Assembly (NCBI GenBank): GCA_000024525.1 | Contig: CP001769.1 | Span: forward strand, 7,287,001 to 7,351,000 | Direction of reading: 5' to 3' | DNA from: Spirosoma linguale DSM 74 | GTDB taxonomy: Bacteria; Bacteroidota; Bacteroidia; Cytophagales; Spirosomataceae | DNA: 64,000 nt | Shown: positions 26,745 through 34,596 of the stretch, piece by piece | Layout of the letters: every line of letters starts with the position of its first letter | Numbering within the stretch: the first letter of the stretch is position 1 | Translations under genes and position numbers: made by a program | Notes under the pieces: model-generated | What the model saw: the letters and a program-made list of their open reading frames with translations, nothing else | The model's database searches: none | Told to the model about the DNA's origin: nothing

Positions 26745-26752
26745 TACCTTTG
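26745..26752 (+). promoter_or_regulatory. TAnnTTTG -7 box, likely ndk promoter
   Basis: TACCTTTG fits the Bacteroidota -7 consensus exactly, about 115 bases before the ndk ATG. A clear -33 box is not visible. Confidence 0.5.
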
Positions 26753-26867
26753 CCACTGATCCGCACAGGAGAGTCGTGCAAATCGGCTTCTGGGCAAACT
26801 GAGGACGATCTCCGTACACAACAGGAGTGCTCGTAGAAAAATAAACTTCGAATAGAAAAACTTTAGA

Positions 26868-27287
26868 ATGGCAACGAACCGAACGTTCACGATGATTAAG
26901 CCTGATGCCGTAGCAGACGGGCATACGGGAGCAATTATCAAGATGATTGAAGAAGCGGGCTTCCGCATTGTCGCAATTAAAAAGACTACGCTAACCAATG
27001 AGCGGGCCGGTCAGTTTTATGCGGTACACAGTGAGCGTCCTTTTTATCAGGGCCTTTGTGACTACATGTCGTCCGGTGCGATTGTACCGATGATCCTGGA
27101 GAAAGATAACGCCGTTGCTGATTTCCGTAAGCTCATTGGCGCTACCAATCCGGCGCAAGCCGAGGAAGGCACCATTCGGAAACTATATGCCAAGTCAATT
27201 GAAGCCAACGCCATCCACGGCTCCGATTCAGACGAGAACGCAGCCATCGAAGGCAGCTTCTTCTTCGCAGCAACAGAGCAGTACTAG
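26868..27287 (+). CDS. ndk: Nucleoside diphosphate kinase
   Basis: 139 residues, the standard length. It transfers the gamma phosphate of ATP to NDPs through a phosphohistidine. The N-terminus [12 protein letters not shown] and the active-site motif [11 protein letters not shown] (histidine near residue 117) are canonical, as is the Kpn-loop segment [18 protein letters not shown]. Cytoplasmic, single gene. A dispersed inverted repeat follows immediately. Confidence 0.97.
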   Translation: MATNRTFTMIKPDAVADGHTGAIIKMIEEAGFRIVAIKKTTLTNERAGQFYAVHSERPFYQGLCDYMSSGAIVPMILEKDNAVADFRKLIGATNPAQAEEGTIRKLYAKSIEANAIHGSDSDENAAIEGSFFFAATEQY

Positions 27288-27290
27288 TAG

Positions 27291-27366
27291 TAGGAGTGAG
27301 GAGTTAGGAGCGAGTAGTGAGGAGCCATCCTGTGTCCGAATTCTCGCTTCTAACTCCTCACTACTT
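27291..27366. repeat. Inverted repeat between ndk and nth
   Basis: The left arm (GGAGTGAGGAGTTAGGAGCG...) and right arm (...CGCTTCTAACTCCTCACTACT) pair over about 22 bases, with one mismatch in the core. The right arm contains the nth stop codon and its last codons (VVRS). It sits between convergent genes and may act as a bidirectional terminator. Confidence 0.75.
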
Positions 27367-27997
27367 TTTCAAAATACTTACAAAACTCCTTCAACGCGCA
27401 TTCTTCACACTTGGGCGAACGCGCCAGGCACACGTAGCGGCCGTGTAAGATAAGCCAGTGGTGTGCTTTAGGAACGTGTTGTTTGGGAATGTGTGCCATT
27501 AGAGCTTTCTCCACGGCCAGGGGTGTATTGGCCGTTAACGGAGCCAGCCCAAGCCGATGCGATACGCGAAAAACGTGCGTATCGACGGCCATTGTCGGTT
27601 CATTATAGACTATGGACAAAATTACGTGGGCCGTCTTACGTCCTACGCCTGGTAAGGTTTGCAACTCATCGACCGTTGCCGGAATTTCGCCCCCAAACCG
27701 ATTCATCAAGGCGTTAGCCATGCCAACCAGGTGTTTTGCCTTATTGTTCGGATACGAAACACTCCGTATGTAGGAGAACACTTCCTCTACCGAGGCCGCA
27801 GCCAGCGACTCTGCTTCCGGAAACCGGGCAAAGAGGGCTGGTGAAATCTGATTAATTCGTTTATCGGTACACTGGGCCGACAGAATCACCGCCACTAATA
27901 ACTCGTATGGGTTGCTGAAGTGGAGTTCCGTTTTAGGGTCGGGATAGTGTTCCGTGAAATACTCAATGAACCGTCTGAATCGTTCCTTTTTTTGCAT
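27350..27997 (-). CDS. nth: Endonuclease III, DNA glycosylase/AP lyase
   Basis: 215 residues from the ATG at 27997. It removes oxidised pyrimidines in base excision repair. The helix-hairpin-helix is LQTLPGVGRKTAHVIL, with the catalytic Asp in MAVDTHVFRVSHRLG and the lysine in the HhH. The 4Fe-4S loop (CLARSPKCEECALKEFC) is intact. The last four residues and the stop lie in the intergenic inverted repeat. Converges with ndk. Confidence 0.96.
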   Translation of the reverse strand: MQKKERFRRFIEYFTEHYPDPKTELHFSNPYELLVAVILSAQCTDKRINQISPALFARFPEAESLAAASVEEVFSYIRSVSYPNNKAKHLVGMANALMNRFGGEIPATVDELQTLPGVGRKTAHVILSIVYNEPTMAVDTHVFRVSHRLGLAPLTANTPLAVEKALMAHIPKQHVPKAHHWLILHGRYVCLARSPKCEECALKEFCKYFEKVVRS

Positions 27998-28028
27998 AGT
28001 TGTGTTGTAGCATAGCCGCAAAGTCGTG

Positions 28029-28083
28029 TAGCCGGGGCTAAACTGTAGCTGGTTTAATTGCGCTACAGATTAGTCCCCGGCTA
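28029..28083. repeat. Nested inverted repeat upstream of nth
   Basis: TAGCCGGGG/CCCCGGCTA outer arms, CTAA/TTAG and CTGTAGC/GCTACAG inner arms, and a short AT-rich centre. It lies between nth and the sigma-factor operon, whose genes run the same way, so it may end that transcript. Confidence 0.8.
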
Positions 28084-28125
28084 TGCGGCCTTCCGACTAC
28101 GTTACATGGGAAACCCGTCTGCTGG

Positions 28126-28377
28126 TTACGAATGTCGTACTTTAGCAGGCGGGTTTGCCGGATGGTTTTTTGAATAATCAAGAATTGACTGAACCGTATT
28201 GACACGGGGCTGACGTTCAATTTTGTTCATCAAAGCCCGCAGTTCGAGGGCTTCGAGGAAAAACGTCATCAGGTCCGGCTCGGACATTAGAGCGTCTTCT
28301 ATGAGCAGGCTCTCCTCGGGTGAGGTCTCCTCATAGACATACCGGACTACATCATCTTGGGTAAATGTTTTTATCAT
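28126..28377 (-). CDS. Small protein coupled to the ECF sigma factor, 83 residues, function unknown
   Basis: An acidic, helical protein (FTQDDVVRYVYEETSPEESL) with no cysteine cluster and no membrane segment. Its start overlaps the sigma-factor gene by 26 bases, so the two are translationally coupled. Position suggests an anti-sigma or regulatory partner, but it lacks the usual zinc-binding anti-sigma motif and transmembrane helix, so this is only a guess from context. Confidence 0.7.
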   Translation of the reverse strand: MIKTFTQDDVVRYVYEETSPEESLLIEDALMSEPDLMTFFLEALELRALMNKIERQPRVNTVQSILDYSKNHPANPPAKVRHS

Positions 28378-28951
28378 AACTCGGCGAACGTTTGCTCAGT
28401 TGTTTGCGCAAATTGATTAACGCATAACGCATTCGTCCCAATGCCGTGTTGATGCTGACGCCGGTAGCATCGGCAATCTCCTGGAAACTCATTTCCTCGT
28501 AGTGCCGCATTATAAGCACCTGACGCTGTTGTTCTGGCAATCGCTGTATCAACTCGCGCAAATGCTCATGTGTTTCCTGCCGGATTTGAAGTGATTCAAC
28601 CGAATCCTCCGCAAACTCAAGCGTATTGAAAACACTGCTTCCGTCTTCAAACACCACACTGGGGTAGCGTTTATCTTTTCGGAAATAGTCAATGGCCAAG
28701 TTGTGAGCAATTCGAATGATCCAGGGTAGAAATTTTCCCTCCTCGTTATATTTACCCGACTTAATGGTGTCCACGGCCTTGATGAACGTGTCTTGCATTA
28801 GGTCTTCCGCAATGTACTGATCTTTAACAATCAGGTATATAGTGGTGTAAATTTTCGATTTGTGCCGTTGCACTAATTTAGCAAAGGCTTTTTCATTACC
28901 ACGGATGTACAGGGAAATCAACTCACTGTCGTTTACCTGGGCTTTTTCCAT
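28352..28951 (-). CDS. RNA polymerase sigma factor, sigma-70/ECF type
   Basis: 199 residues. Region 2 is at about 25-95 (QYIAEDLMQDTFIKAVDTI, FLPWIIRIAHNLAIDYFRK) and region 4 at about 135-185 (LPEQQRQVLIMRHYEEMSFQ, then IADATGVSINTALGRMRYAL). No region 1 or 3, as expected of ECF sigma factors. It heads a two-gene operon with the 83-residue protein. Confidence 0.94.
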   Translation of the reverse strand: MEKAQVNDSELISLYIRGNEKAFAKLVQRHKSKIYTTIYLIVKDQYIAEDLMQDTFIKAVDTIKSGKYNEEGKFLPWIIRIAHNLAIDYFRKDKRYPSVVFEDGSSVFNTLEFAEDSVESLQIRQETHEHLRELIQRLPEQQRQVLIMRHYEEMSFQEIADATGVSINTALGRMRYALINLRKQLSKRSPSYDKNIYPR

Positions 28952-29448
28952 TTTCAGTAAGACAATTAGGTAACGTAGAGCAGTGTTCCGATAGTGTATG
29001 GGGGAGTTATGTTTTTCGAAAAATTTCCTTGTTCCAGCCTTAAAAGTAATAAAAAAAGGCTTTTAACTGCAACTAAATTAAGCAAAAAATCTGCCAAACG
29101 GTACTTTTTCCAGAAAAAAAAATCTTTGTAAGGAGTTAAAGAAGCAAACCGGCCTTTTTTTGCAAACCTAGCTTATTCTTGGAAATAATTGTACTTACGT
29201 TGGTTTGTTTAGTTTAGATTCCCAAATCAGGAATTTAGTTTAAACGCATTTTAACTTTTTTTACATCAGTCGATGCAAACCGCTACTCTTCTGCGTTTAC
29301 AGTCTTTCTGCTTACGTCAAACTAATGTTACCAATGCATCCGTAGCGTCATTTTAAGGGCGAAAACTTTGTGCAAACTATTGATTTGCTGTACTAAATGC
29401 TTACTTTAGAGCCCCTTAGAAGCTGGTGGGTAAGCTGATAAGGACTCT
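28952..29448. other. Long intergenic region between divergent sigma factor and histidine kinase
   Basis: About 500 AT-rich bases with several A and T runs. I find no convincing gene, tRNA or strong hairpin. It must hold the promoters of both flanking genes; TTACTTTAG at about 29402-29410 is a weak -7-like match before the kinase. Confidence 0.5.
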
Positions 29449-31629
29449 ATGAAATCACATTGTCTCGGTATCCTGTTGCTGGGTTGGTGCACTGTCTGTT
29501 TCGGACAAGTGCATCCAAAACTGCCGGAATTGAATTTCGACCGGCGGGGCGATGCCGTTTACATGGACAGTTTGTTGACCCTTGGTCGTTCACATCGCCA
29601 ATTTACCGCTACACTACCCCGTAGCCTGAGTACGGATACTGCACGTTTGGAAGGGCTCCGGTTTATGGCGCTTGTGTTTAAACAAATGCGTGGCGAGCAG
29701 CACGACAGTAGCTTCGTATACGCCACGCAACTGGTCGATCAGGCCCTACGCTACCATAATACGTTATACGCCGTGCGGGGGATGATGTTGCAGGAGCATT
29801 ACCTTCGAACGGTTAAAGGCGACTATCCGCAGGCACTTCGGATCAATCAGAGGGCGTCGGAGTTATGCGCCAGGCTGCCCCGCGAAAGCTCACCACGCTG
29901 GCAGGTGCAGATGAACATGGGCGATATTTATCTGCTTCTGAAAGAATACGACAGTGCGCTCCGCAGTTACCGTCTTTCACAAAGCCTGCTGGGCTTCAAT
30001 ACGTCATTAACGCCTAAAAATCGTAAACTGCTGATTAGCCAGGCCGTTACCCAGATTGGTGAGGTTTTCGAAATTCGGGGGCAGTATGAACAGGCTCGAC
30101 AGCAGTATGAAGCCAGTCGCCAGATGGCGATTGAAGCCCGCTCACAGATAAATGTAGCGTATACGAACGAACGATTGGGTGATTTCTTTCTCAGCCGCCA
30201 TCAGCCCGAACAGGCCATCAAATTCTTTGACGATGCGCTTGCCGTCTGGACCCAGCTTCATGACCGGGCCGGACAGGCCGCTGTTTGGGCGAGGTTGTCT
30301 GAAGGCTATACCCTGATTGGTAAACCCGATCTGGCTATTGAGTTTGGTGAGAAATCCGTTGCCATAGCGCGGGAGTCGGGGTTTATGCGCATTCGGCAGC
30401 TCGCTACGCAGTCCTTATATCAGGCCTATCGGCTGGCAAATCAACCAGCAAAAGCGCTGGCTATGTATGAAGAATACAGTATACTCCGCGATAGCCTGAC
30501 AAACCTCAAACGGGTTGAAGAACTATCGGCTGTACAAAAGAAATACGATATCAATCAGGTTCGCCTTGCCGCCGATAAAGAACGGGTCATTCAGCAACAG
30601 CAGCTGATCAACCTGCGTCGGCAGGCCGAAATTGCCCGGCTACGTGCCGAAGCGGAACGGGAGCAACTGGCTGGTGAAACCCGCATGACGCAACTTCAGC
30701 AGCGTATCGAAACGGAACGGCTCAGGGCCGAAGCGCAGAAAACCCGACTGGAGCAGCGGGCCCACATCGACAAGCTGAGTCACGATATTGAAGAGGCCAA
30801 CCTGATGCGGGTGATTCTGGTTGGTGGTTTGGCTATGCTGCTGGGTTTTGTGGCGATTTACTACCGTAAAAACCGGCTGATTAATCGTCAGAAACGCGAA
30901 ATCGAAAGCCTGAACTGGGATCTGGAGGATAAAGTGTTTGCCCGAACGGTTGAACTGAAGTTGGCAAATGATCAGTTGAGGGCCAAAAACCGCGAGATCG
31001 AAGAGGCTCTCCTGCGTGGACAAACACTGGAACGCAAGCGAATGGCCGCTGATCTGCACGACAGCCTTGGTGGGCTACTGGCCGCTATCAAAACCAGCAT
31101 GTCGGCGCTAAGTCCGGCACACATGACGGATCGGGAACAGCAGATTTACTACAATCTGCTCAACATGGCTAAAGAAGCCTTCGCCGAAGTCCGCTACCTG
31201 TCGCATAATTTACAACCCGACGAGCTGGAAAAGCAGGGTCTGTCGGAAGCCCTGATGCGGTTGGTCAATAAGCTAAACGTTACGCAGAAGATCGTTTTTC
31301 GACTGGATAATGCCGAATTGCCGCGTTTGGATAAGACCGCCGAGTTCAACCTGTATTCAATCTGTATTGAGTTGTGCAGCAATATCCTAAGGCATTCGGA
31401 AGCGACCGAAGCCGATATTCTGTTCCGGCGGTTCAACAATGACCTGAATATGATTGTGAAAGACAATGGCTGTGGCATGAACCCGGCCAACGCAACTGGC
31501 ATGGGGCTTCATAACATCCAGGCCCGAATGGATCTGATTCGGGGTCGTTACGAGATTCACTCCGAAGCGGGTGAAGGAACGACATTTATTTTTATTCTGC
31601 CCGTCTCACCCAATTTGACAACGGCTTAA
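29449..31629 (+). CDS. TPR-containing sensor histidine kinase (HisKA_3/NarX-type)
   Basis: 726 residues. A signal peptide (ending CFGQ) is followed by a periplasmic tetratricopeptide region (about 40-340; e.g. NMGDIYLLLKEYDSALRSYR), a long charged coiled-coil (about 360-450), one membrane helix (VILVGGLAMLLGFVAIYY, about 455-472), and the kinase. The phospho-acceptor is H537 in RMAADLHDSLGGLL. The ATPase has ELCSNILRHSEA and DNGCGMNPANATGMGLHNI. Family members act on LuxR-type response regulators; none is adjacent here, so the kinase is an orphan in this window. It converges with the next gene by a 4-base overlap. Confidence 0.93.
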   Translation: MKSHCLGILLLGWCTVCFGQVHPKLPELNFDRRGDAVYMDSLLTLGRSHRQFTATLPRSLSTDTARLEGLRFMALVFKQMRGEQHDSSFVYATQLVDQALRYHNTLYAVRGMMLQEHYLRTVKGDYPQALRINQRASELCARLPRESSPRWQVQMNMGDIYLLLKEYDSALRSYRLSQSLLGFNTSLTPKNRKLLISQAVTQIGEVFEIRGQYEQARQQYEASRQMAIEARSQINVAYTNERLGDFFLSRHQPEQAIKFFDDALAVWTQLHDRAGQAAVWARLSEGYTLIGKPDLAIEFGEKSVAIARESGFMRIRQLATQSLYQAYRLANQPAKALAMYEEYSILRDSLTNLKRVEELSAVQKKYDINQVRLAADKERVIQQQQLINLRRQAEIARLRAEAEREQLAGETRMTQLQQRIETERLRAEAQKTRLEQRAHIDKLSHDIEEANLMRVILVGGLAMLLGFVAIYYRKNRLINRQKREIESLNWDLEDKVFARTVELKLANDQLRAKNREIEEALLRGQTLERKRMAADLHDSLGGLLAAIKTSMSALSPAHMTDREQQIYYNLLNMAKEAFAEVRYLSHNLQPDELEKQGLSEALMRLVNKLNVTQKIVFRLDNAELPRLDKTAEFNLYSICIELCSNILRHSEATEADILFRRFNNDLNMIVKDNGCGMNPANATGMGLHNIQARMDLIRGRYEIHSEAGEGTTFIFILPVSPNLTTA

Positions 31630-32210
31630 CGCAGGACTTTTCCGTTCACAAAAAACTCATTTTTGTCGAAAAGAGGAAGTTTCTGGAAACCCGACACGGT
31701 GTATTCCTGCAAGCCCCATTGCTTACCGGCCGTGGGGCCGCTGTTTAGCACGAGATGTCGCTCCGAAGCGTACAGCGGATTCCTGGTCTGCAAAACGGCT
31801 TCAATCCGACCGGGCTTGCGGGTGGTCGAATCCAGTCGTACCATGAGTGACCGAACCGTGAGCCGTTCCTCCGAATTTTTCAGCGTGTACTGGTATGTCA
31901 GCGAATCGGGGCGACTTACCTGATAGCTGCTGCGGAGAGCAGGCTTGTTGATGTCGGCCTGCGTAAACAATTCCAGCTCACGGCTCCAGTTGATTTCATG
32001 CGTTGTTTGCTGATTACGTTTTTTGTTGATGGCGACCGTCTTGCTGGTAAGGGGTTTGCGGGCCGATAAGTCGGTGATTTGCCCTTTCACATACGTCAGC
32101 ACATCATAATACACATCCGGTTGATTTTGCTGAGCAGGATTGGTACAGCCACTGAGTAACAGGAGAGATAGCAGAAAAACGGGATAAACGAAGCGCATAA
32201 AACAGGTCAA
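31626..32210 (-). CDS. Hypothetical lipoprotein
   Basis: 194 residues with a lipoprotein signal (lipobox LLSGC) and a soluble, beta-rich body (e.g. YQYTLKNSEERLTVRSLMVR, YASERHLVLNSG). I do not recognise a family with confidence. The beta-strand-rich periplasmic body could suggest an LptC-like or assembly-factor role, but no motif proves it. It overlaps the kinase stop on the opposite strand by 4 bases. Confidence 0.75.
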   Translation of the reverse strand: MTCFMRFVYPVFLLSLLLLSGCTNPAQQNQPDVYYDVLTYVKGQITDLSARKPLTSKTVAINKKRNQQTTHEINWSRELELFTQADINKPALRSSYQVSRPDSLTYQYTLKNSEERLTVRSLMVRLDSTTRKPGRIEAVLQTRNPLYASERHLVLNSGPTAGKQWGLQEYTVSGFQKLPLFDKNEFFVNGKVLR

Positions 32211-32432
32211 AACAGCCGTGGAAGAGATAGGTCTTCCGGTACCACCAACACGAATTTTTACAAATCGGTTTGGGCAATCAAATTCTGAACCAAATTTGCA
32301 GTCAGAACGCTTTCTAAGTAAACAGTTTGCGGTTTGGTATTTGGTGTTTACAGTTGCCTGTCAGGCGGGTAAATCTCTCGCTGGCAATTGAATAAACGTC
32401 AAACCAGAAACCACAAAAAAACAACCTTATTC

Positions 32433-33833
32433 ATGGAATACGATGTTATTGTGATTGGTTCGGGGCCGGGGGGCTATACAGGTGCAATCCGTTGCGCTCA
32501 ACTCGGACTGAAAACGGCCATTATCGAGAAATACCCATCCCTGGGCGGCACCTGCCTGAACGTAGGCTGCATTCCATCCAAGGCCCTGCTCGACTCGTCG
32601 GAGCATTATTACAATGCTGCGCACACCTTTGCCGAACACGGTATTAAACTGGCCGACCTGCAAGTCGACCTGGCGCAGATGATTACCCGCAAAGCCAGCG
32701 TGGTTGAGCAAACGACGAAGGGGATTGCCTTTCTGATGAAGAAAAACAAAATCGACGAGTTGCACGGCGTCGGTTCGTTTGTGGACCCGCATACCATCAA
32801 AATCACCAAAGACGATGGGTCGGAGCAAATTATCAAAGGAAAGAATATCGTGATTGCCACGGGATCGAAACCGATGTCGTTTCCATCCATGCCGATTGAT
32901 AAAAAACGCGTAATCACCTCAACGGAAGCGCTCACGCTTCAGGAGATACCCAAACACATGATCGTGATTGGGGCGGGCGTTATCGGGGCTGAATTGGGCT
33001 CGGTGTACGCTCGTATTGGCTCGAAAGTGTCGTTTGTGGAGTTCGCCGATTCGATGATCCCAACGATGGATAAAACGATGGGTAAAGAGCTTCAGAAGTC
33101 CATCAAAAAATTGGGTGCCGATTTCTACTTCAGCCATAAAGTTACCAAAGTCGAAAATACCGGCGAGGAAGTTATCGTGAACGTCGACACGCCGAAAGGC
33201 GAGCAGATCACCCTCACCGGCGACTATTGCCTGGTTTCGGTGGGTCGTCGTCCTTATACTGACGGCTTAAATCTGGAAGCGGCCGGTCTGAAAACCGATG
33301 ATCGGGGTAAACTCGAAGTAGATAACCACCTCCGCACCAGTGTTCCGCATATTTACGCCCTTGGTGACGTAATTCGGGGTGCCATGCTGGCCCATAAAGC
33401 CGAAGAAGAAGGTACGTTCATTGCCGAAACCATTGTCGGTCAAAAGCCGCACATTCACTATCGGCTCATTCCGGGCGTGGTGTATACCTGGCCGGAAGTA
33501 GCCTCGGTAGGCTATACCGAAGAAGAGGTGAAAAAAGAAGGGATTCCTTATAAAGTGGGTTCGTTTCCGTTCAAAGCGCTGGGCCGCGCCCGGGCGAGTA
33601 TGGACGTTGATGGGCTGGTAAAAGTGCTGGCACACAAGGAAACCGACGAGATTCTGGGTGTTCACATGATTGGTGCCCGTGCGGCCGACATGATCGCCGA
33701 AGCCGTTGTTGCCATGGAGTTCCGGGCATCGGCCGAAGATGTGTCGCGCATGTCGCACGCTCACCCGACCTATACCGAAGCGTTCAAAGAAGCCTGTCTG
33801 GCCGCTACAGACAACCGGGCGATCAACATGTAA
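32433..33833 (+). CDS. lpdA: Dihydrolipoyl dehydrogenase (E3)
   Basis: 466 residues from the ATG at 32433; the upstream TTG extension lacks family similarity. A flavoprotein that reoxidises dihydrolipoamide in pyruvate/2-oxoglutarate dehydrogenase complexes. The FAD site is VIVIGSGPGGYTGAI, the redox disulfide is in GGTCLNVGCIPSK, the NAD site is IGAGVIGAELGSVYARIG, and the catalytic His-Glu pair is in HAHPTYTEAFKEA. The last 13 codons plus the stop recur at 34462 on the far side of a small gene cassette. Confidence 0.97.
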   Translation: MEYDVIVIGSGPGGYTGAIRCAQLGLKTAIIEKYPSLGGTCLNVGCIPSKALLDSSEHYYNAAHTFAEHGIKLADLQVDLAQMITRKASVVEQTTKGIAFLMKKNKIDELHGVGSFVDPHTIKITKDDGSEQIIKGKNIVIATGSKPMSFPSMPIDKKRVITSTEALTLQEIPKHMIVIGAGVIGAELGSVYARIGSKVSFVEFADSMIPTMDKTMGKELQKSIKKLGADFYFSHKVTKVENTGEEVIVNVDTPKGEQITLTGDYCLVSVGRRPYTDGLNLEAAGLKTDDRGKLEVDNHLRTSVPHIYALGDVIRGAMLAHKAEEEGTFIAETIVGQKPHIHYRLIPGVVYTWPEVASVGYTEEEVKKEGIPYKVGSFPFKALGRARASMDVDGLVKVLAHKETDEILGVHMIGARAADMIAEAVVAMEFRASAEDVSRMSHAHPTYTEAFKEACLAATDNRAINM

Positions 33834-33888
33834 AGCGCTGATTTATAGTGTGTGCAGACCCGGTTGCTGAAAAGCGGCCGGGTCTGCG
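33792..33888 (+). repeat. Direct repeat copy 1: lpdA 3' end and its terminator
   Basis: The last 13 codons plus stop of lpdA (42 bases from 33792) are repeated at 34462 with 40 of 42 bases identical. Similarity continues, with a few changes, through the following hairpin (GCAGACCCGG 33854-33863, CCGGGTCTGC 33878-33887). The offset between copies is 670 bases. Confidence 0.95.
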
Positions 33889-33892
33889 TTTT
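33854..33892 (+). terminator. Terminator of lpdA
   Basis: Ten-base arms GCAGACCCGG and CCGGGTCTGC with inner GC/GC pairing, followed by GTTTTAT. Related to the copy at 34530. Confidence 0.85.
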
Positions 33893-33935
33893 ATAAAAGC
33901 AGTATATTTGATTCTTAACTTGCACTTCTCTACTT

Positions 33936-34205
33936 ATGCCTGTCATATCAATGTTTTATGGCATTATTATCCGAATGTTTTATTTTGATAATAAAGAACA
34001 TCATTTACCACATATTCACATAGAGTATTCGGGGCAAAAGGCTGTTGTTGCCATTCCCGATGGGATCTTGCTTACGGGCACCTTTCCTGCGGGTAAATTA
34101 AAATTAGTTCAGGCCTGGGTGGAAATACACGCAGATGAATTAATGGCAAACTGGCTACTTGCAACAGAAGGAAGTACTGTTTTTAAAATTGAGGCATTGA
34201 AGTAG
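33936..34205 (+). CDS. DUF4160-family protein
   Basis: 89 residues. The N-terminal core ISMFYGIIIRMFYFDNKEHH followed by PHIHIEYSGQKAVVAIPDG is the hallmark of DUF4160. Such proteins are usually paired with DUF2442, as here, and the pair is often listed as a putative toxin-antitoxin-like module. The DNA is clearly AT-richer than the flanking lpdA and peptidase genes, and the pair lies between two copies of the lpdA 3' end, so it looks imported. Confidence 0.9.
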   Translation: MPVISMFYGIIIRMFYFDNKEHHLPHIHIEYSGQKAVVAIPDGILLTGTFPAGKLKLVQAWVEIHADELMANWLLATEGSTVFKIEALK

Positions 34206-34211
34206 TGTATT

Positions 34212-34457
34212 ATGCGATTTCTTACCAACATAAAACCTATTAGCAACCACAGACTTGTCTGCACATTTGATAATGGCGTTGAGAAAATTGCTGACATAAC
34301 TCAGTATTTAGGAGCGGAAGCGTTTAAGCCTCTGCGAGACCTTGATGAGTTCAACAAAGTACAAAACAAAGAATACTATGTTGAATGGCTCGATGGTGAG
34401 GTTGACCTGAGTGCAGATACGCTTTGGCATATTGGTGTAGTTCTGCAAAATGTATGA
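34212..34457 (+). CDS. DUF2442-family protein
   Basis: 81 residues. The pattern LVCTFDNGVEKIADITQYLG followed by AFKPLRDLDEFNKVQ and a final VDLSADTLWHIG is typical of DUF2442. It starts 6 bases after the DUF4160 stop and ends 4 bases before the second copy of the lpdA 3' end. Its biochemical role is not established, as far as I know. Confidence 0.9.
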   Translation: MRFLTNIKPISNHRLVCTFDNGVEKIADITQYLGAEAFKPLRDLDEFNKVQNKEYYVEWLDGEVDLSADTLWHIGVVLQNV

Positions 34458-34461
34458 CATT

Positions 34462-34559
34462 GCCTGTCTGGCCGCTACGGACAAGCGGGCGATCAACATG
34501 TAAGGAGCACTGACTTATACGATGTACAGGCCCGGTTGCTGGAAAGCAGCCGGGCTTTT
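34462..34559 (+). repeat. Direct repeat copy 2: relic of the lpdA 3' end plus terminator
   Basis: Encodes ACLAATDKRAINM and a stop, against ACLAATDNRAINM in lpdA itself, in no longer reading frame. It then continues into a hairpin (GCCCGG 34530-34535, CCGGGC 34550-34555) and TTTT. The block closes the inserted cassette on its right side and may terminate the DUF pair. Confidence 0.93.
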
Positions 34560-34596
34560 CTGTATATTGCTCACTTAACCAATACAACCGCCTACT

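Noticed and set aside
31626..32210. Calling the lipoprotein LptC
   Set aside because: Size and signal are compatible, but I cannot see a family motif, and LptC is usually next to lptA/lptB, which are absent.
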